64,000 bases of DNA from Caryophanales bacterium UBA4100 (lineage in GTDB: Bacteria; Bacillota; Bacilli; Paenibacillales; UBA4045): contig DFXU01000049.1 in NCBI GenBank assembly GCA_002383285.1, positions 1 through 64,000 on the forward strand. Reading direction: 5' to 3'. A program made the position numbers and the translations under genes. Within the stretch, counting starts at the first letter, position 1. Every line of letters begins with the position of its first letter. Of this stretch, positions 53,746 to 64,000 are shown one piece after another. The notes under the pieces were generated by a model. That model was given only the letters and a program-made list of their open reading frames with translations, made no database searches and was not told where the DNA came from.

Positions 53746-54927
53746 ATGAATAAGAAAAGTGTGCGTGATATCGATATTGCCGGCAAAAAGGTGTTCGTAC
53801 GTGTAGACTTTAACGTTCCATTGGAGAATGGTGAAATTACAGATGACACGAGAATTCGTGAGACGCTACCTACGATTCAATATTTGATCGACAAGGGTGC
53901 GAAGGTTATTCTAGCCAGCCATCTTGGACGTCCGAATGGTCAGGTTGTTGAGGAGCTTCGCTTAACTCCAGCAGCTGCAAGATTATCGGAAATTCTCGGC
54001 AAGGCTGTATTCAAGGCTGATGAATCGATTGGTGATGTAGTTAAATCACAGGTAGAGCAATTGAAGAACGGGGATGTTCTATTACTGGAGAATGTACGCT
54101 TCTATCCCGGTGAAGAGAAGAATGACGCAGAATTAGCTAAGTCGTTCGCTGAGTTAGCAGATATCTTCGTGAATGATGCCTTCGGAGCGGCGCATCGTGC
54201 ACATGCTTCTACAGAAGGAATTGCCCATTACTTGCCTGCAGTATCGGGCTTGTTGATGGAGAAGGAGCTTACTGTTCTAGGTAAGGCGTTAACGAACCCA
54301 GAACGTCCCTTCACAGCGATTGTAGGTGGTGCGAAGGTTAAGGACAAGATAGCTGTGATTGAGAACCTAATCGAGCTTGCGGATAACATCATCATTGGTG
54401 GCGGGCTTTCCTATACATTCTTAAAAGCACAGGGTTATGAGATTGGCAAATCGCTTGTGGATAACAGTAAGATTGATTTGGCAAAGAGCTTCCTTGATAA
54501 AGCGAAGGCAAAGGGTGTTCAGTTCCTACTGCCAGTTGACGTAGTTGTTGCTGATGATTTCAGCGAGACAGCGAATACGCAAACGGTAAGTATTGATAGT
54601 ATTCCCTCAGATTGGGAAGGCCTCGATATTGGACCGAAAACCTCTGAATTGTATGCGAAGGTTGTTAAGGAATCCAAGCTTGTTGTCTGGAACGGTCCAA
54701 TGGGCGTATTCGAATTGAGTACATTTGCTGAAGGTACGAAGGCTGTTGCTGTGGCATGTGCAGAGACGGAAGGCTACACGATTATTGGCGGTGGCGATTC
54801 TGCAGCGGCTGTAGAGAAATTCCATCTGGCTGAACGTATGGATCATATGTCTACCGGTGGCGGAGCTTCCTTGGAGTTCATGGAAGGCAAGGCGTTGCCA
54901 GGTGTAGTAGCACTCAACGACAAGTAG
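53746..54927 (+). CDS. pgk: phosphoglycerate kinase
   Basis: A 393-aa glycolytic kinase. [22 protein letters not shown], and the nucleotide-binding [10 protein letters not shown] near the C-terminus are standard. AGGAGG precedes the ATG. The following 549 bp before tpiA are unusual. Confidence 0.98.
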   Translation: MNKKSVRDIDIAGKKVFVRVDFNVPLENGEITDDTRIRETLPTIQYLIDKGAKVILASHLGRPNGQVVEELRLTPAAARLSEILGKAVFKADESIGDVVKSQVEQLKNGDVLLLENVRFYPGEEKNDAELAKSFAELADIFVNDAFGAAHRAHASTEGIAHYLPAVSGLLMEKELTVLGKALTNPERPFTAIVGGAKVKDKIAVIENLIELADNIIIGGGLSYTFLKAQGYEIGKSLVDNSKIDLAKSFLDKAKAKGVQFLLPVDVVVADDFSETANTQTVSIDSIPSDWEGLDIGPKTSELYAKVVKESKLVVWNGPMGVFELSTFAEGTKAVAVACAETEGYTIIGGGDSAAAVEKFHLAERMDHMSTGGGASLEFMEGKALPGVVALNDK

Positions 54928-55476
54928 CTCGTACTAGCGCGAGGCAACATGGGGCGAGGACCAGCGGCCGATGTGTGATGCGAGCATGGAGCAGCGTGAG
55001 AAGCTGAGCATGGGGCAGCGTGTGAAGCGGGCATGTGGCAGCGTGTGATGAGAGCTACGGAAAGCGGATATAAGTCTAGTCTGAGGTTTACGGTCCGCGG
55101 AGGCTTTAATAGTTAACATAACATCGATTTATCGCGAAATAACGGTCTACAAGGCCTTTGACTCAGGGTATTCAGCTGAATATACCGGATTATGAGTGGT
55201 TATCTCTACCATAAGGGACTACTAGGCCTCTATTATGGTCAAATATCCACATTATAACAAGATTAAAGGCCTGAGACACCGTTAGTGGGTGTGTGACCAT
55301 AGTTTTCCGCGTGTGCGCGGTTCCCCATGATACGTGGCAATTCGGTCCAAAGCATAGTGATTTCGAAAACACGTCGATGCAATCAAATCCAGAATCAGCT
55401 AGCTGATTCAAGTTCGTACGATCGACGATCGATTAATGAATGAGCCCTTAGGGCATCTCGTTAAGGAGTGATTAGT
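54928..55476. other. 549-bp spacer splitting pgk and tpiA
   Basis: No convincing gene. The first ~130 bp are locally GC rich and repetitive; then comes unremarkable sequence with a perfect CCGCG-TGTG-CGCGG hairpin at 55307-55320. No clear promoter seen for tpiA. In relatives pgk and tpiA are usually close together. Confidence 0.55.
54982..55052 (+). repeat. 24-bp tandem repeat, three degenerate copies
   Basis: Units at 54982-55005, 55006-55029 and 55030-55052, sharing a core close to GCATGGGGCAGCGTGTGA. The last copy is 23 bp. Confidence 0.8.
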
Positions 55477-56229
55477 ATGAGAACACCCATTATTGCAGGT
55501 AACTGGAAAATGTTCAAAACCGTAGGTGAAGCGCAGCAATTCGTGCAGGACGTTCAAGCATCTGCAGAAGTAGCTGGTGTAGTCGGAGTTATATGTGCTC
55601 CTTATACCACATTGCCTGCACTTGTAGAGGCTGTAAAGGGTACAACACTAAAGGTAGGAGCGCAGAATCTTCATTGGGAGGATAATGGTGCTTATACCGG
55701 AGAAATCAGCGGAGTAATGCTGAAGGACCTAGGTGTGGAATACGTTATTATTGGGCATTCGGAGCGAAGAGCTTACTTTGCAGAGACAGATGAGACCGTG
55801 AATAAGAAGGTTCACGCTGCTTTCAAGCATGCGCTCGTACCTATTGTCTGTGTTGGTGAGAAGCTAGAAGAACGTGAAGCGGATCTAACGAAGAATGTAT
55901 GCTTAGTGCAGACTAAAGCCTTATTCCAAGGTCTGTCAGCGCAACAAGCTGCACAGGTTGTTATCGCATATGAGCCGATCTGGGCCATCGGGACAGGTAA
56001 ATCCTCAACCGCTGAAGATGCGAATGAAGTAATCAGCTACATACGCAGTGTTGTTGCCGAGCTCTATGATGCTTCGACGGCTGATAAGGTTATCATTCAG
56101 TATGGTGGCAGCGTAAAGCCGGGTAACATTCGTGAATATATGCAGCAATCGGACATTGATGGAGCATTGGTCGGTGGAGCTAGCTTAGATGCAGCTTCTT
56201 ATATCCAACTGGTGGAAGGGGCACAGTAA
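55477..56229 (+). CDS. tpiA: triosephosphate isomerase
   Basis: A 250-aa TIM barrel interconverting DHAP and glyceraldehyde 3-phosphate. Lys in NWKM, electrophile His in IIGHSERR and base Glu in [21 protein letters not shown] is 7 nt before ATG 55477. One nt separates it from gpmI. DHAP from the proposed C4-acid pathway would enter here. Confidence 0.98.
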   Translation: MRTPIIAGNWKMFKTVGEAQQFVQDVQASAEVAGVVGVICAPYTTLPALVEAVKGTTLKVGAQNLHWEDNGAYTGEISGVMLKDLGVEYVIIGHSERRAYFAETDETVNKKVHAAFKHALVPIVCVGEKLEEREADLTKNVCLVQTKALFQGLSAQQAAQVVIAYEPIWAIGTGKSSTAEDANEVISYIRSVVAELYDASTADKVIIQYGGSVKPGNIREYMQQSDIDGALVGGASLDAASYIQLVEGAQ

Positions 56230-56230
56230 T

Positions 56231-59105
<2,875 letters not shown>

Positions 59106-59185
59106 TTAAATATGTCATAGCAATTTTCGGGCAAACTGATATAATCAAGGGCACTGAGGAACATGCGAATAAGGAGACGATACAT

Positions 59186-59965
59186 TTGACGAAAATTCCT
59201 GTGGGTATTCAATTGTATACATTGCGCGATGAGACGAGTCTGGATTTCGTAGGTACCTTGAAGAAGGTAGCTGATATTGGATTCCAAGTCGTCGAGTTTG
59301 CTGGATATGGAGACCTTCCTGCGAAGGAATTGAAGAAGGTGCTAGATGACCTTGGACTAAGGGCTAGTTCGAGTCACGTTGGTTTATCTTACTTGGATAG
59401 AGAGAAATTAAAGTCGCAGGTTGCCTACCAGATTGAATACAATAAGGAAATTGGCAGTGAATATATCGTAACTCCTTATGCTCCATTGGACAAGATGGTC
59501 ACCTTGAGTGAGCTCGAGCCATATCTTGACGCCTTCCTCTATGTGGGTGAGGAATGTCAACGTGCAGGTATCGGTTATTTGTATCATAATCATCAGTTTG
59601 AATTTAATAAGATTGATGATGTATTCATCCTCGATCATATCTTCGAAGCGGTTGGATCGGATTTACTCCAAGCTGAGCTCGATTTGTATTGGGTGAAGAA
59701 AGCGGGTTTGGATCCTAAGAGCTATCTGAAGCAATATAAGGGTCGTTGTCCAATCGTTCACATCAAGGATATGACAGCCGATGAGCGTGGTTTTTTTGCA
59801 GAGGTTGGTCGAGGAATCATTAATTATCCGGCGATATTCGAGATAGCTGAGTCAATTGGTATTCAATACTACCTGGTGGAGCAGGATCAATGCGAACGTC
59901 CGCCATTAGAGAGCATTAAGATTAGCATGGATTACTTGAAGTCTGTTGGCATTGTCCAAGCTTGA
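59186..59965 (+). CDS. sugar phosphate isomerase/epimerase (xylose-isomerase-like TIM barrel)
   Basis: A 259-aa protein of the AP-endonuclease-2/IolE-like family. YHNHQFEFNK and VHIKDM carry metal-binding residues, and YLVEQDQC the C-terminal Glu. It starts with TTG 59186 behind AAGGAGA. An extended -10 TGATATAAT ends at 59145, so it probably has its own promoter after eno. Substrate unknown; inosose or keto-sugar isomerisation is typical. Confidence 0.85.
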   Translation: MTKIPVGIQLYTLRDETSLDFVGTLKKVADIGFQVVEFAGYGDLPAKELKKVLDDLGLRASSSHVGLSYLDREKLKSQVAYQIEYNKEIGSEYIVTPYAPLDKMVTLSELEPYLDAFLYVGEECQRAGIGYLYHNHQFEFNKIDDVFILDHIFEAVGSDLLQAELDLYWVKKAGLDPKSYLKQYKGRCPIVHIKDMTADERGFFAEVGRGIINYPAIFEIAESIGIQYYLVEQDQCERPPLESIKISMDYLKSVGIVQA

Positions 59966-59989
59966 AGATAGTGAAGGCTCAGGCTCCAG

Positions 59990-60018
59990 TTGTCAAGCAT
60001 CCGCGTGTGTGTTACAAT
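59990..60018 (+). promoter_or_regulatory. secG promoter
   Basis: TTGTCA (59990-59995) and TACAAT (60013-60018) with a 17-nt spacer, 63 nt before the secG start. Confidence 0.75.
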
Positions 60019-60080
60019 ACAAATGCTGTCTTAAATGAGAAATAAATTATTTGTCTTAAGCTTTAATGGAGGTGTCATCG

Positions 60081-60317
60081 TTGAGACTTACTTTTCACGT
60101 ATTGTTAATTATCGCTTCTCTGGGGCTCATAACAGCTGTTCTATTACAAAAGGGTAAGAGTGCGGGATTATCAGGAGCAATTACTGGTGGTGCAGAGCAT
60201 CTATTCGGTAAAACCAAGGCTCGTGGACTAGAATTGTTCTTGTCACGTCTAACCATGGGTTTAGCGTCTGCTTTCATCATCCTTTCACTGATCGTTTCTT
60301 ACATCGTAACTGAATAA
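60081..60317 (+). CDS. secG: protein translocase subunit SecG
   Basis: A 78-aa membrane protein, the auxiliary subunit of SecYEG. Two membrane segments flank the conserved [18 protein letters not shown] loop. The start is TTG 60081, 6 nt after GGAGGTG; an in-frame ATG at 60066 overlaps that ribosome site and would add five residues. Length matches the family. Confidence 0.95.
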   Translation: MRLTFHVLLIIASLGLITAVLLQKGKSAGLSGAITGGAEHLFGKTKARGLELFLSRLTMGLASAFIILSLIVSYIVTE

Positions 60318-60341
60318 TTGAAACAATTAACAAGAGATTAA

Positions 60342-60372
60342 GCAGCAGGAGTTATTGTTCCTGCTGTTTTTT
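60342..60372 (+). terminator. terminator after secG
   Basis: CAGCAGGA (60343-60350) pairs with TCCTGCTG (60359-60366), followed by TTTTTT. Confidence 0.9.
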
Positions 60373-60437
60373 GTATATACTAAGAGTGTGATCTATTCAC
60401 ACAGGATTCTACCTTGAAGATTAAAGAGGTGCATAAG

Positions 60438-62930
60438 ATGCGCACAGAATTAGAGATACTTGATTTTATGCGGGGAACCGCGTACAAGCCAATGACCTAT
60501 CAAGAGCTTGGAGAACAGCTTAATATTACGGATAAGCAAGAGCTTAAGCTACTACTCAGGGTGCTTATGGAATTAGAGCAGGATGGCTCAATCTACCGTA
60601 ATCGGAATGATCGCTATGGTATACCCGAGCGGATGAATTTAATTCGCGGTCGCCTGCAGGCTCATGCGAAGGGCTTTGGCTTCCTGATTCCGGAGAATAA
60701 AGAGCAGGTGGATATATATATCCACGCTAATGACCTGCATGGTGCAATGAATAATGATACATTATTCGTTCGTATTACCGGCAAGAGCAACTCAGGTAAG
60801 CAGGAGGGTGAAGTCGTTCGAGTGATTAATCGAGCGAATACCCAGATCGTTGGCACCGTAGAGAGCACTGAGAATTTTACCTTCGTACACGCAGATGACA
60901 AAAGAATCAATAAGGATATCTTCGTCCCGACCAAATCGATGATGGGCGCTGTTAATGGACAGAAGGTCGTTGTTCGAATCGTTCATTATCCAGAGGATGT
61001 GCGGGCAGCTGCAGAGGGTGAAATTATAGAAATTCTAGGGCATAAGGACGATCCTGGGGTGGACATCCTCTCGATTATTCGTAAGCATCAGCTGCCGGAG
61101 AGCTTCCCAGACGAAGTAACTGAAGAAGCGAATGGTGTCCCTGATTCGATAAGTGAAGATGAGCTGCAGGGACGCAGAGATTTGCGGAATACGCGGACCG
61201 TCACGATTGATGGTGAAGATGCTAAGGATTTAGATGATGCTGTACAGGTTGAACGCTTGGACAATGGGAATATCATCTTACGTGTATCTATTGCGGATGT
61301 TGGTTATTATGTCCGTGAGAAATCTAGGCTGGATGAAGAAGCTTATAACCGAGGCTGTAGTGTATATTTGGTTGACCGTGTAATTCCAATGCTGCCTCAT
61401 CGATTATCGAATGGCATATGCAGCTTAAATCCACAGGTAGATCGTCTTGCTCTAACCTGTGAGATGGAGATTGATGATGAAGCGAAGGTAGTTAATCATG
61501 ATATCTATAGCAGTGTTATTCGGACCGTAGAGCGTATGACGTATACGAATGTACGTAAGATATTGGTTGATCGTGATCCCGAATTAATCGAGAGGTATAG
61601 CAGCTTAGTGGCTGACTTTGAATTAATGGACCAGCTGCGGCAGCGACTTAGACAAGGTCGCATGAGTCGGGGAGCGATTGACTTTGATTTTCCCGAAGCA
61701 AAGATTCTAGTCGATGAGAATGGCAAGCCCTATGATATCGTGAAGCGAGATCGCTCAGTAGCCGAGATGCTCATCGAGGAGTTCATGCTTGTAGCGAATG
61801 AAACTGTTGCAGAGCACTTTAATAAGCTGAAGGTACCGTTCCTATATCGAATTCATGAGGATCCAGATAGCGAGAAGCTAATGCGGTTTGTTGAGTTTGC
61901 TGCGAACTTCGGCTACATGATTAAGGGAATTAAAGGTGCGAAGGTTCATCCTCAAACCTTACAGAAGCTATTAGATGAGATAAAGGGTACAAAGGAAGAG
62001 ACCGTTATCAGCACAGTCATGCTGAGATCGATGAAGCAAGCGAAGTATGATGCCGAAAGCACCGGACACTTCGGCTTGGCTGCGGAGTTTTATTCACATT
62101 TTACATCACCAATTCGTAGGTATCCAGATCTCGTCATTCATCGTATGATTCGTGAGATTTTACTAACAGGCAAGCTATCGGACAAGCGCCATGAATACTT
62201 AGCAGAACGAATGGTTGATATAGCTAAGCAATCGTCTGAGCGAGAACGGACAGCTGTTGAAGCCGAGCGTGATACGGATGACCTCAAGAAGGCAGAATTC
62301 ATGCTGGATAAGATTGGTGAGGAATTTGAAGGGATAATCAGCAGTGTTACAAGCTTCGGAATGTTCGTCGAACTAACGAATACCGTAGAAGGTCTAATCC
62401 GCTTAAGTGACCTGACGGATGACTACTATAATCATCACGAGCTGCAGCATGCATTAATTGGTGAGCGGACGTCCAAGGTATTCCGTCTTGGTGATGAGGT
62501 GAAGGTTCGAGTAGCGCGAGTGAATATGGATGATCATACGATTGATTTCGAGATGGTCGATATGAAGCCTAGAGATAAATCAATGAATGTCGTTGGAGGC
62601 TTTAATGGTAGGAGTCGTGGCGAGAAGTACATGAAGGCTGCGGAATCAGGCAAAGGGAAATCTGCAGGCCGTAGCGGTAAGGGCGGCAAAGCGGGAAGTC
62701 CGTTTGCTGGCAAGCAAGGTAAAGCGGCAGGAGCAGGTAGTGGTAAGAAGAATAGAGGTGCTTCTGGAGCAGGAGGCAAGGCTGGAGCCGGTGGCGGATT
62801 GAAGAGTGTTAAGACATCTAGATTGAATGTGGATACGAATGGCAATGCCAATGCCAGAGCAGGAGATCCAGTGGGTGAGGGCGCAATGGTGAAGAAGAAA
62901 AAGAAGCGATTCTTTAAGAAAAAACCATAA
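60438..62930 (+). CDS. rnr: ribonuclease R
   Basis: An 830-aa 3'-5' exoribonuclease. Order: HTH-like N-terminus (1-60), cold-shock domains (~65-215), RNB catalytic domain (~245-580; DAKDLDDAV holds the metal-binding Asp residues), S1 domain (~620-705; GEEFEGIISSVTSFGMFVEL). The last ~120 residues are Gly/Lys/Ala-rich, ending KKKKRFFKKKP, an RNA-binding tail longer than in Bacillus. ATG 60438 with AGAGGTG 7 nt upstream. Works with SmpB-tmRNA in nonstop mRNA decay; both are just downstream. Confidence 0.96.
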   Translation: MRTELEILDFMRGTAYKPMTYQELGEQLNITDKQELKLLLRVLMELEQDGSIYRNRNDRYGIPERMNLIRGRLQAHAKGFGFLIPENKEQVDIYIHANDLHGAMNNDTLFVRITGKSNSGKQEGEVVRVINRANTQIVGTVESTENFTFVHADDKRINKDIFVPTKSMMGAVNGQKVVVRIVHYPEDVRAAAEGEIIEILGHKDDPGVDILSIIRKHQLPESFPDEVTEEANGVPDSISEDELQGRRDLRNTRTVTIDGEDAKDLDDAVQVERLDNGNIILRVSIADVGYYVREKSRLDEEAYNRGCSVYLVDRVIPMLPHRLSNGICSLNPQVDRLALTCEMEIDDEAKVVNHDIYSSVIRTVERMTYTNVRKILVDRDPELIERYSSLVADFELMDQLRQRLRQGRMSRGAIDFDFPEAKILVDENGKPYDIVKRDRSVAEMLIEEFMLVANETVAEHFNKLKVPFLYRIHEDPDSEKLMRFVEFAANFGYMIKGIKGAKVHPQTLQKLLDEIKGTKEETVISTVMLRSMKQAKYDAESTGHFGLAAEFYSHFTSPIRRYPDLVIHRMIREILLTGKLSDKRHEYLAERMVDIAKQSSERERTAVEAERDTDDLKKAEFMLDKIGEEFEGIISSVTSFGMFVELTNTVEGLIRLSDLTDDYYNHHELQHALIGERTSKVFRLGDEVKVRVARVNMDDHTIDFEMVDMKPRDKSMNVVGGFNGRSRGEKYMKAAESGKGKSAGRSGKGGKAGSPFAGKQGKAAGAGSGKKNRGASGAGGKAGAGGGLKSVKTSRLNVDTNGNANARAGDPVGEGAMVKKKKKRFFKKKP

Positions 62931-62971
62931 GAGCTAATCAAGGCGCAGGTTGATTATATTCGATTATTACC

Positions 62972-63000
62972 TTGATTTCAGATAATGAAGTTGTTACAAT
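62972..63000 (+). promoter_or_regulatory. smpB promoter
   Basis: TTGATT (62972-62977) and TACAAT (62995-63000) with a 17-nt spacer, 49 nt before smpB. The -35 lies in the 3' arm of a stem (62936-62943 with 62970-62977). Confidence 0.65.
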
Positions 63001-63048
63001 AAGTGCTCAGGAACAGCTACAAGTGGGTGACTTAGGGAGAGGAATATT

Positions 63049-63531
63049 ATGGCGAAGCGTAAAAATGATAGCGGCGCTCTTGCACAGAATCGTAAAGCTT
63101 CCCATGATTACTTCATTGAGGAAACTTACGAGGCAGGATTAGTGCTTACGGGGACAGAGATTAAATCGGTAAGACTAAGTAAAGTAAACATCGGCGATGC
63201 CTTCGCCACCATTCGTAATGGGGAAGCGTTCATTCACAACATGCACATTAGTCCATTCGAGAATGGGAATCGCAGTAATCCGAGTGATCCGACTCAGACG
63301 CGCAAGCTGCTGATGAAGAAAGCTCAGATTCACACCTTGCTCGGTACAATCAAGCGTGAGGGTTATACATTAGTACCGTTAAAGGTATATATCCGTAATG
63401 GTTTTGCGAAGCTACTGCTCGGTGTCGGCAAGGGGAAGAAGCAATATGACAAGCGTGCGACTGATGCGAAGCGTGATGCAGAGCGTGATATCCGCAGGGT
63501 ATTGCGGGAGAAGCAGAAGGTTGCTCAGTAA
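63049..63531 (+). CDS. smpB: SsrA-binding protein SmpB
   Basis: A 160-aa OB-fold protein that carries tmRNA to stalled ribosomes. LVLTGTEIKSVRL, GEAFIHNMHISPFE and the basic C-terminal helix (KQYDKRATDAKRDAERDIRR) are standard. AGGGAGAGGAA precedes the ATG. Lies 166 nt before ssrA. Confidence 0.98.
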   Translation: MAKRKNDSGALAQNRKASHDYFIEETYEAGLVLTGTEIKSVRLSKVNIGDAFATIRNGEAFIHNMHISPFENGNRSNPSDPTQTRKLLMKKAQIHTLLGTIKREGYTLVPLKVYIRNGFAKLLLGVGKGKKQYDKRATDAKRDAERDIRRVLREKQKVAQ

Positions 63532-63661
63532 TTGCTAGTTGTACTGATTATTGGTTAGGAATTTCCCATCATTATTCAAGGCAGAGTATCCTCAATTGTG
63601 GTATACTTACAAGTGTAAGAACAGTTCTTGCTCATACCTGAGCTAGTCCATGGCTTCATTC

Positions 63662-63689
63662 TTGGCAGATGTCGATCTTAGATTGATAG
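63662..63689 (+). promoter_or_regulatory. candidate ssrA promoter
   Basis: TTGGCA (63662-63667) and TGATAG (63684-63689), 16-nt spacer, ending 8 nt before the predicted tmRNA 5' end. The -10 is weak. Confidence 0.4.
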
Positions 63690-63697
63690 CCAATCAT

Positions 63698-64000
63698 GGG
63701 GGCGTTATGGATTCGACGGGGGTAGTACGAGCATGAGTTGCGGGTAGTGGGGAGCGTCCGCTTCATCAACGCTAAAGCCTATTAAATGGCAAATCACAAA
63801 ACAACTACGCTTTAGCAGCCTAAGAAACTGTTGGCGTGCTCTTACCTAGCATCGCCCATGTGACTGGGATAAGGGCTCAACTATAGTGGGATACGCTGAT
63901 CGGTCTCCGCCTGGGGTCGGTTAGAGGAAGATAATCAGGCTGACCTGAAGAGTAGTTGGTTACAGAACGACTCTAGGGTGACATCAAAGCTGTAACTACA
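63698..64000 (+). ncRNA. ssrA: tmRNA, 3' end cut off by window
   Basis: Begins GGGGGCGTTATGGATTCGAC, the universal tmRNA 5' end (one half of the tRNA-like domain). The tag reading frame is at 63785-63823 and encodes NGKSQNNYALAA before TAA; the exact resume codon (AAT or the next GGC) cannot be fixed by eye. The C-terminal ALAA is the ClpXP degradation signal. Pseudoknot regions follow; the 3' tRNA-like half lies beyond the window. Confidence 0.95.

Noticed and set aside
54843..55119. Minus-strand frames with repeated HAAPCS
   Set aside because: Caused by the 24-bp tandem repeat and overlapping pgk; no ribosome site.
62534..62941. 135-aa minus-strand Pro/Ala-rich frame
   Set aside because: Antisense shadow of the Gly/Lys-rich RNase R tail.
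63617..63629. AAGAACAGTTCTT palindrome before ssrA, LexA-like
   Set aside because: Half-sites GAAC/GTTC are separated by 1 nt, not the 4 nt needed for a Bacillus-type LexA box.

Overview
The window reads as a chromosomal segment of an endospore-forming, low-to-moderate-GC Gram-positive bacterium of the Paenibacillaceae type (Paenibacillus, Cohnella or a close relative). Evidence: spoVAC-spoVAD-spoVAE, HprK with a Crh/HPr protein, CggR control of glycolysis, strong AGGAGG-type ribosome binding sites with many TTG/GTG starts, and a backbone order known from Bacillus subtilis (hprK-lgt-ppaX-acyltransferase, his operon, TPR gene, trxB, rapZ-yvcK-whiA-crh, clpP, tRNA-Arg, cggR-gapA-pgk-tpiA-gpmI-eno, secG, rnr, smpB, ssrA). 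No IS transposase, phage gene or CRISPR array was seen.

Layout. 1-1000: two tandem tRNA-Leu(UAG) genes and a small Gln-rich protein behind a predicted sigma-G promoter. 1-15 kb is the accessory part: a long same-strand cluster of a LarA-like racemase/epimerase, a DUF1537 four-carbon sugar-acid kinase, a PdxA2-type dehydrogenase, two Gfo/Idh/MocA oxidoreductases, an amidohydrolase-fold protein, an aldo/keto reductase, a glycoside-hydrolase-like protein, a cyclase-family hydrolase and an AraC regulator. A convergent LacI-type regulator and a divergent FAD oxidoreductase end it. The kinase and dehydrogenase point to a C4 sugar acid degraded to dihydroxyacetone phosphate; the other enzymes suggest it is fed from a glycoside or modified sugar. 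15-16 kb: a Fur-box promoter, a DUF1450 protein and ferritin. 16-25.8 kb: a PhoP-like orphan response regulator with Pho-box-like repeats, a PAP2 phosphatase, spoVA genes, a PucR/CdaR-type regulator, an MsmX-type ATPase and hprK-lgt-ppaX. 26-33.6 kb: hisZGDBHAFIE plus histidinol phosphatase, with a eukaryote-type (HIS6-like) HisA. 33.6-41.6 kb: a Na/Pi symporter-like protein, and a TRAP transporter with its two-component system, a cre-like site and a cupin. 41.7-50.6 kb: a divergent PRPP synthetase paralogue and the trxB-glk-rapZ-yvcK-whiA-crh-clpP block. 50.7-59.1 kb: the CggR glycolytic operon, broken by an unusual 549-bp spacer between pgk and tpiA. 59.2-64 kb: a sugar isomerase, secG, rnr, smpB and the 5' part of tmRNA.

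The genes join up around carbon flow. The C4 sugar-acid pathway would deliver triose phosphate to the CggR operon. HprK and the HPr/Crh protein provide CcpA signalling, for which a cre site lies before dctP. MsmX-type ATPases energise several sugar ABC importers. Functions of the 1-15 kb cluster are inferred from family and context only. Starts were chosen mainly by ribosome binding site and spacing.
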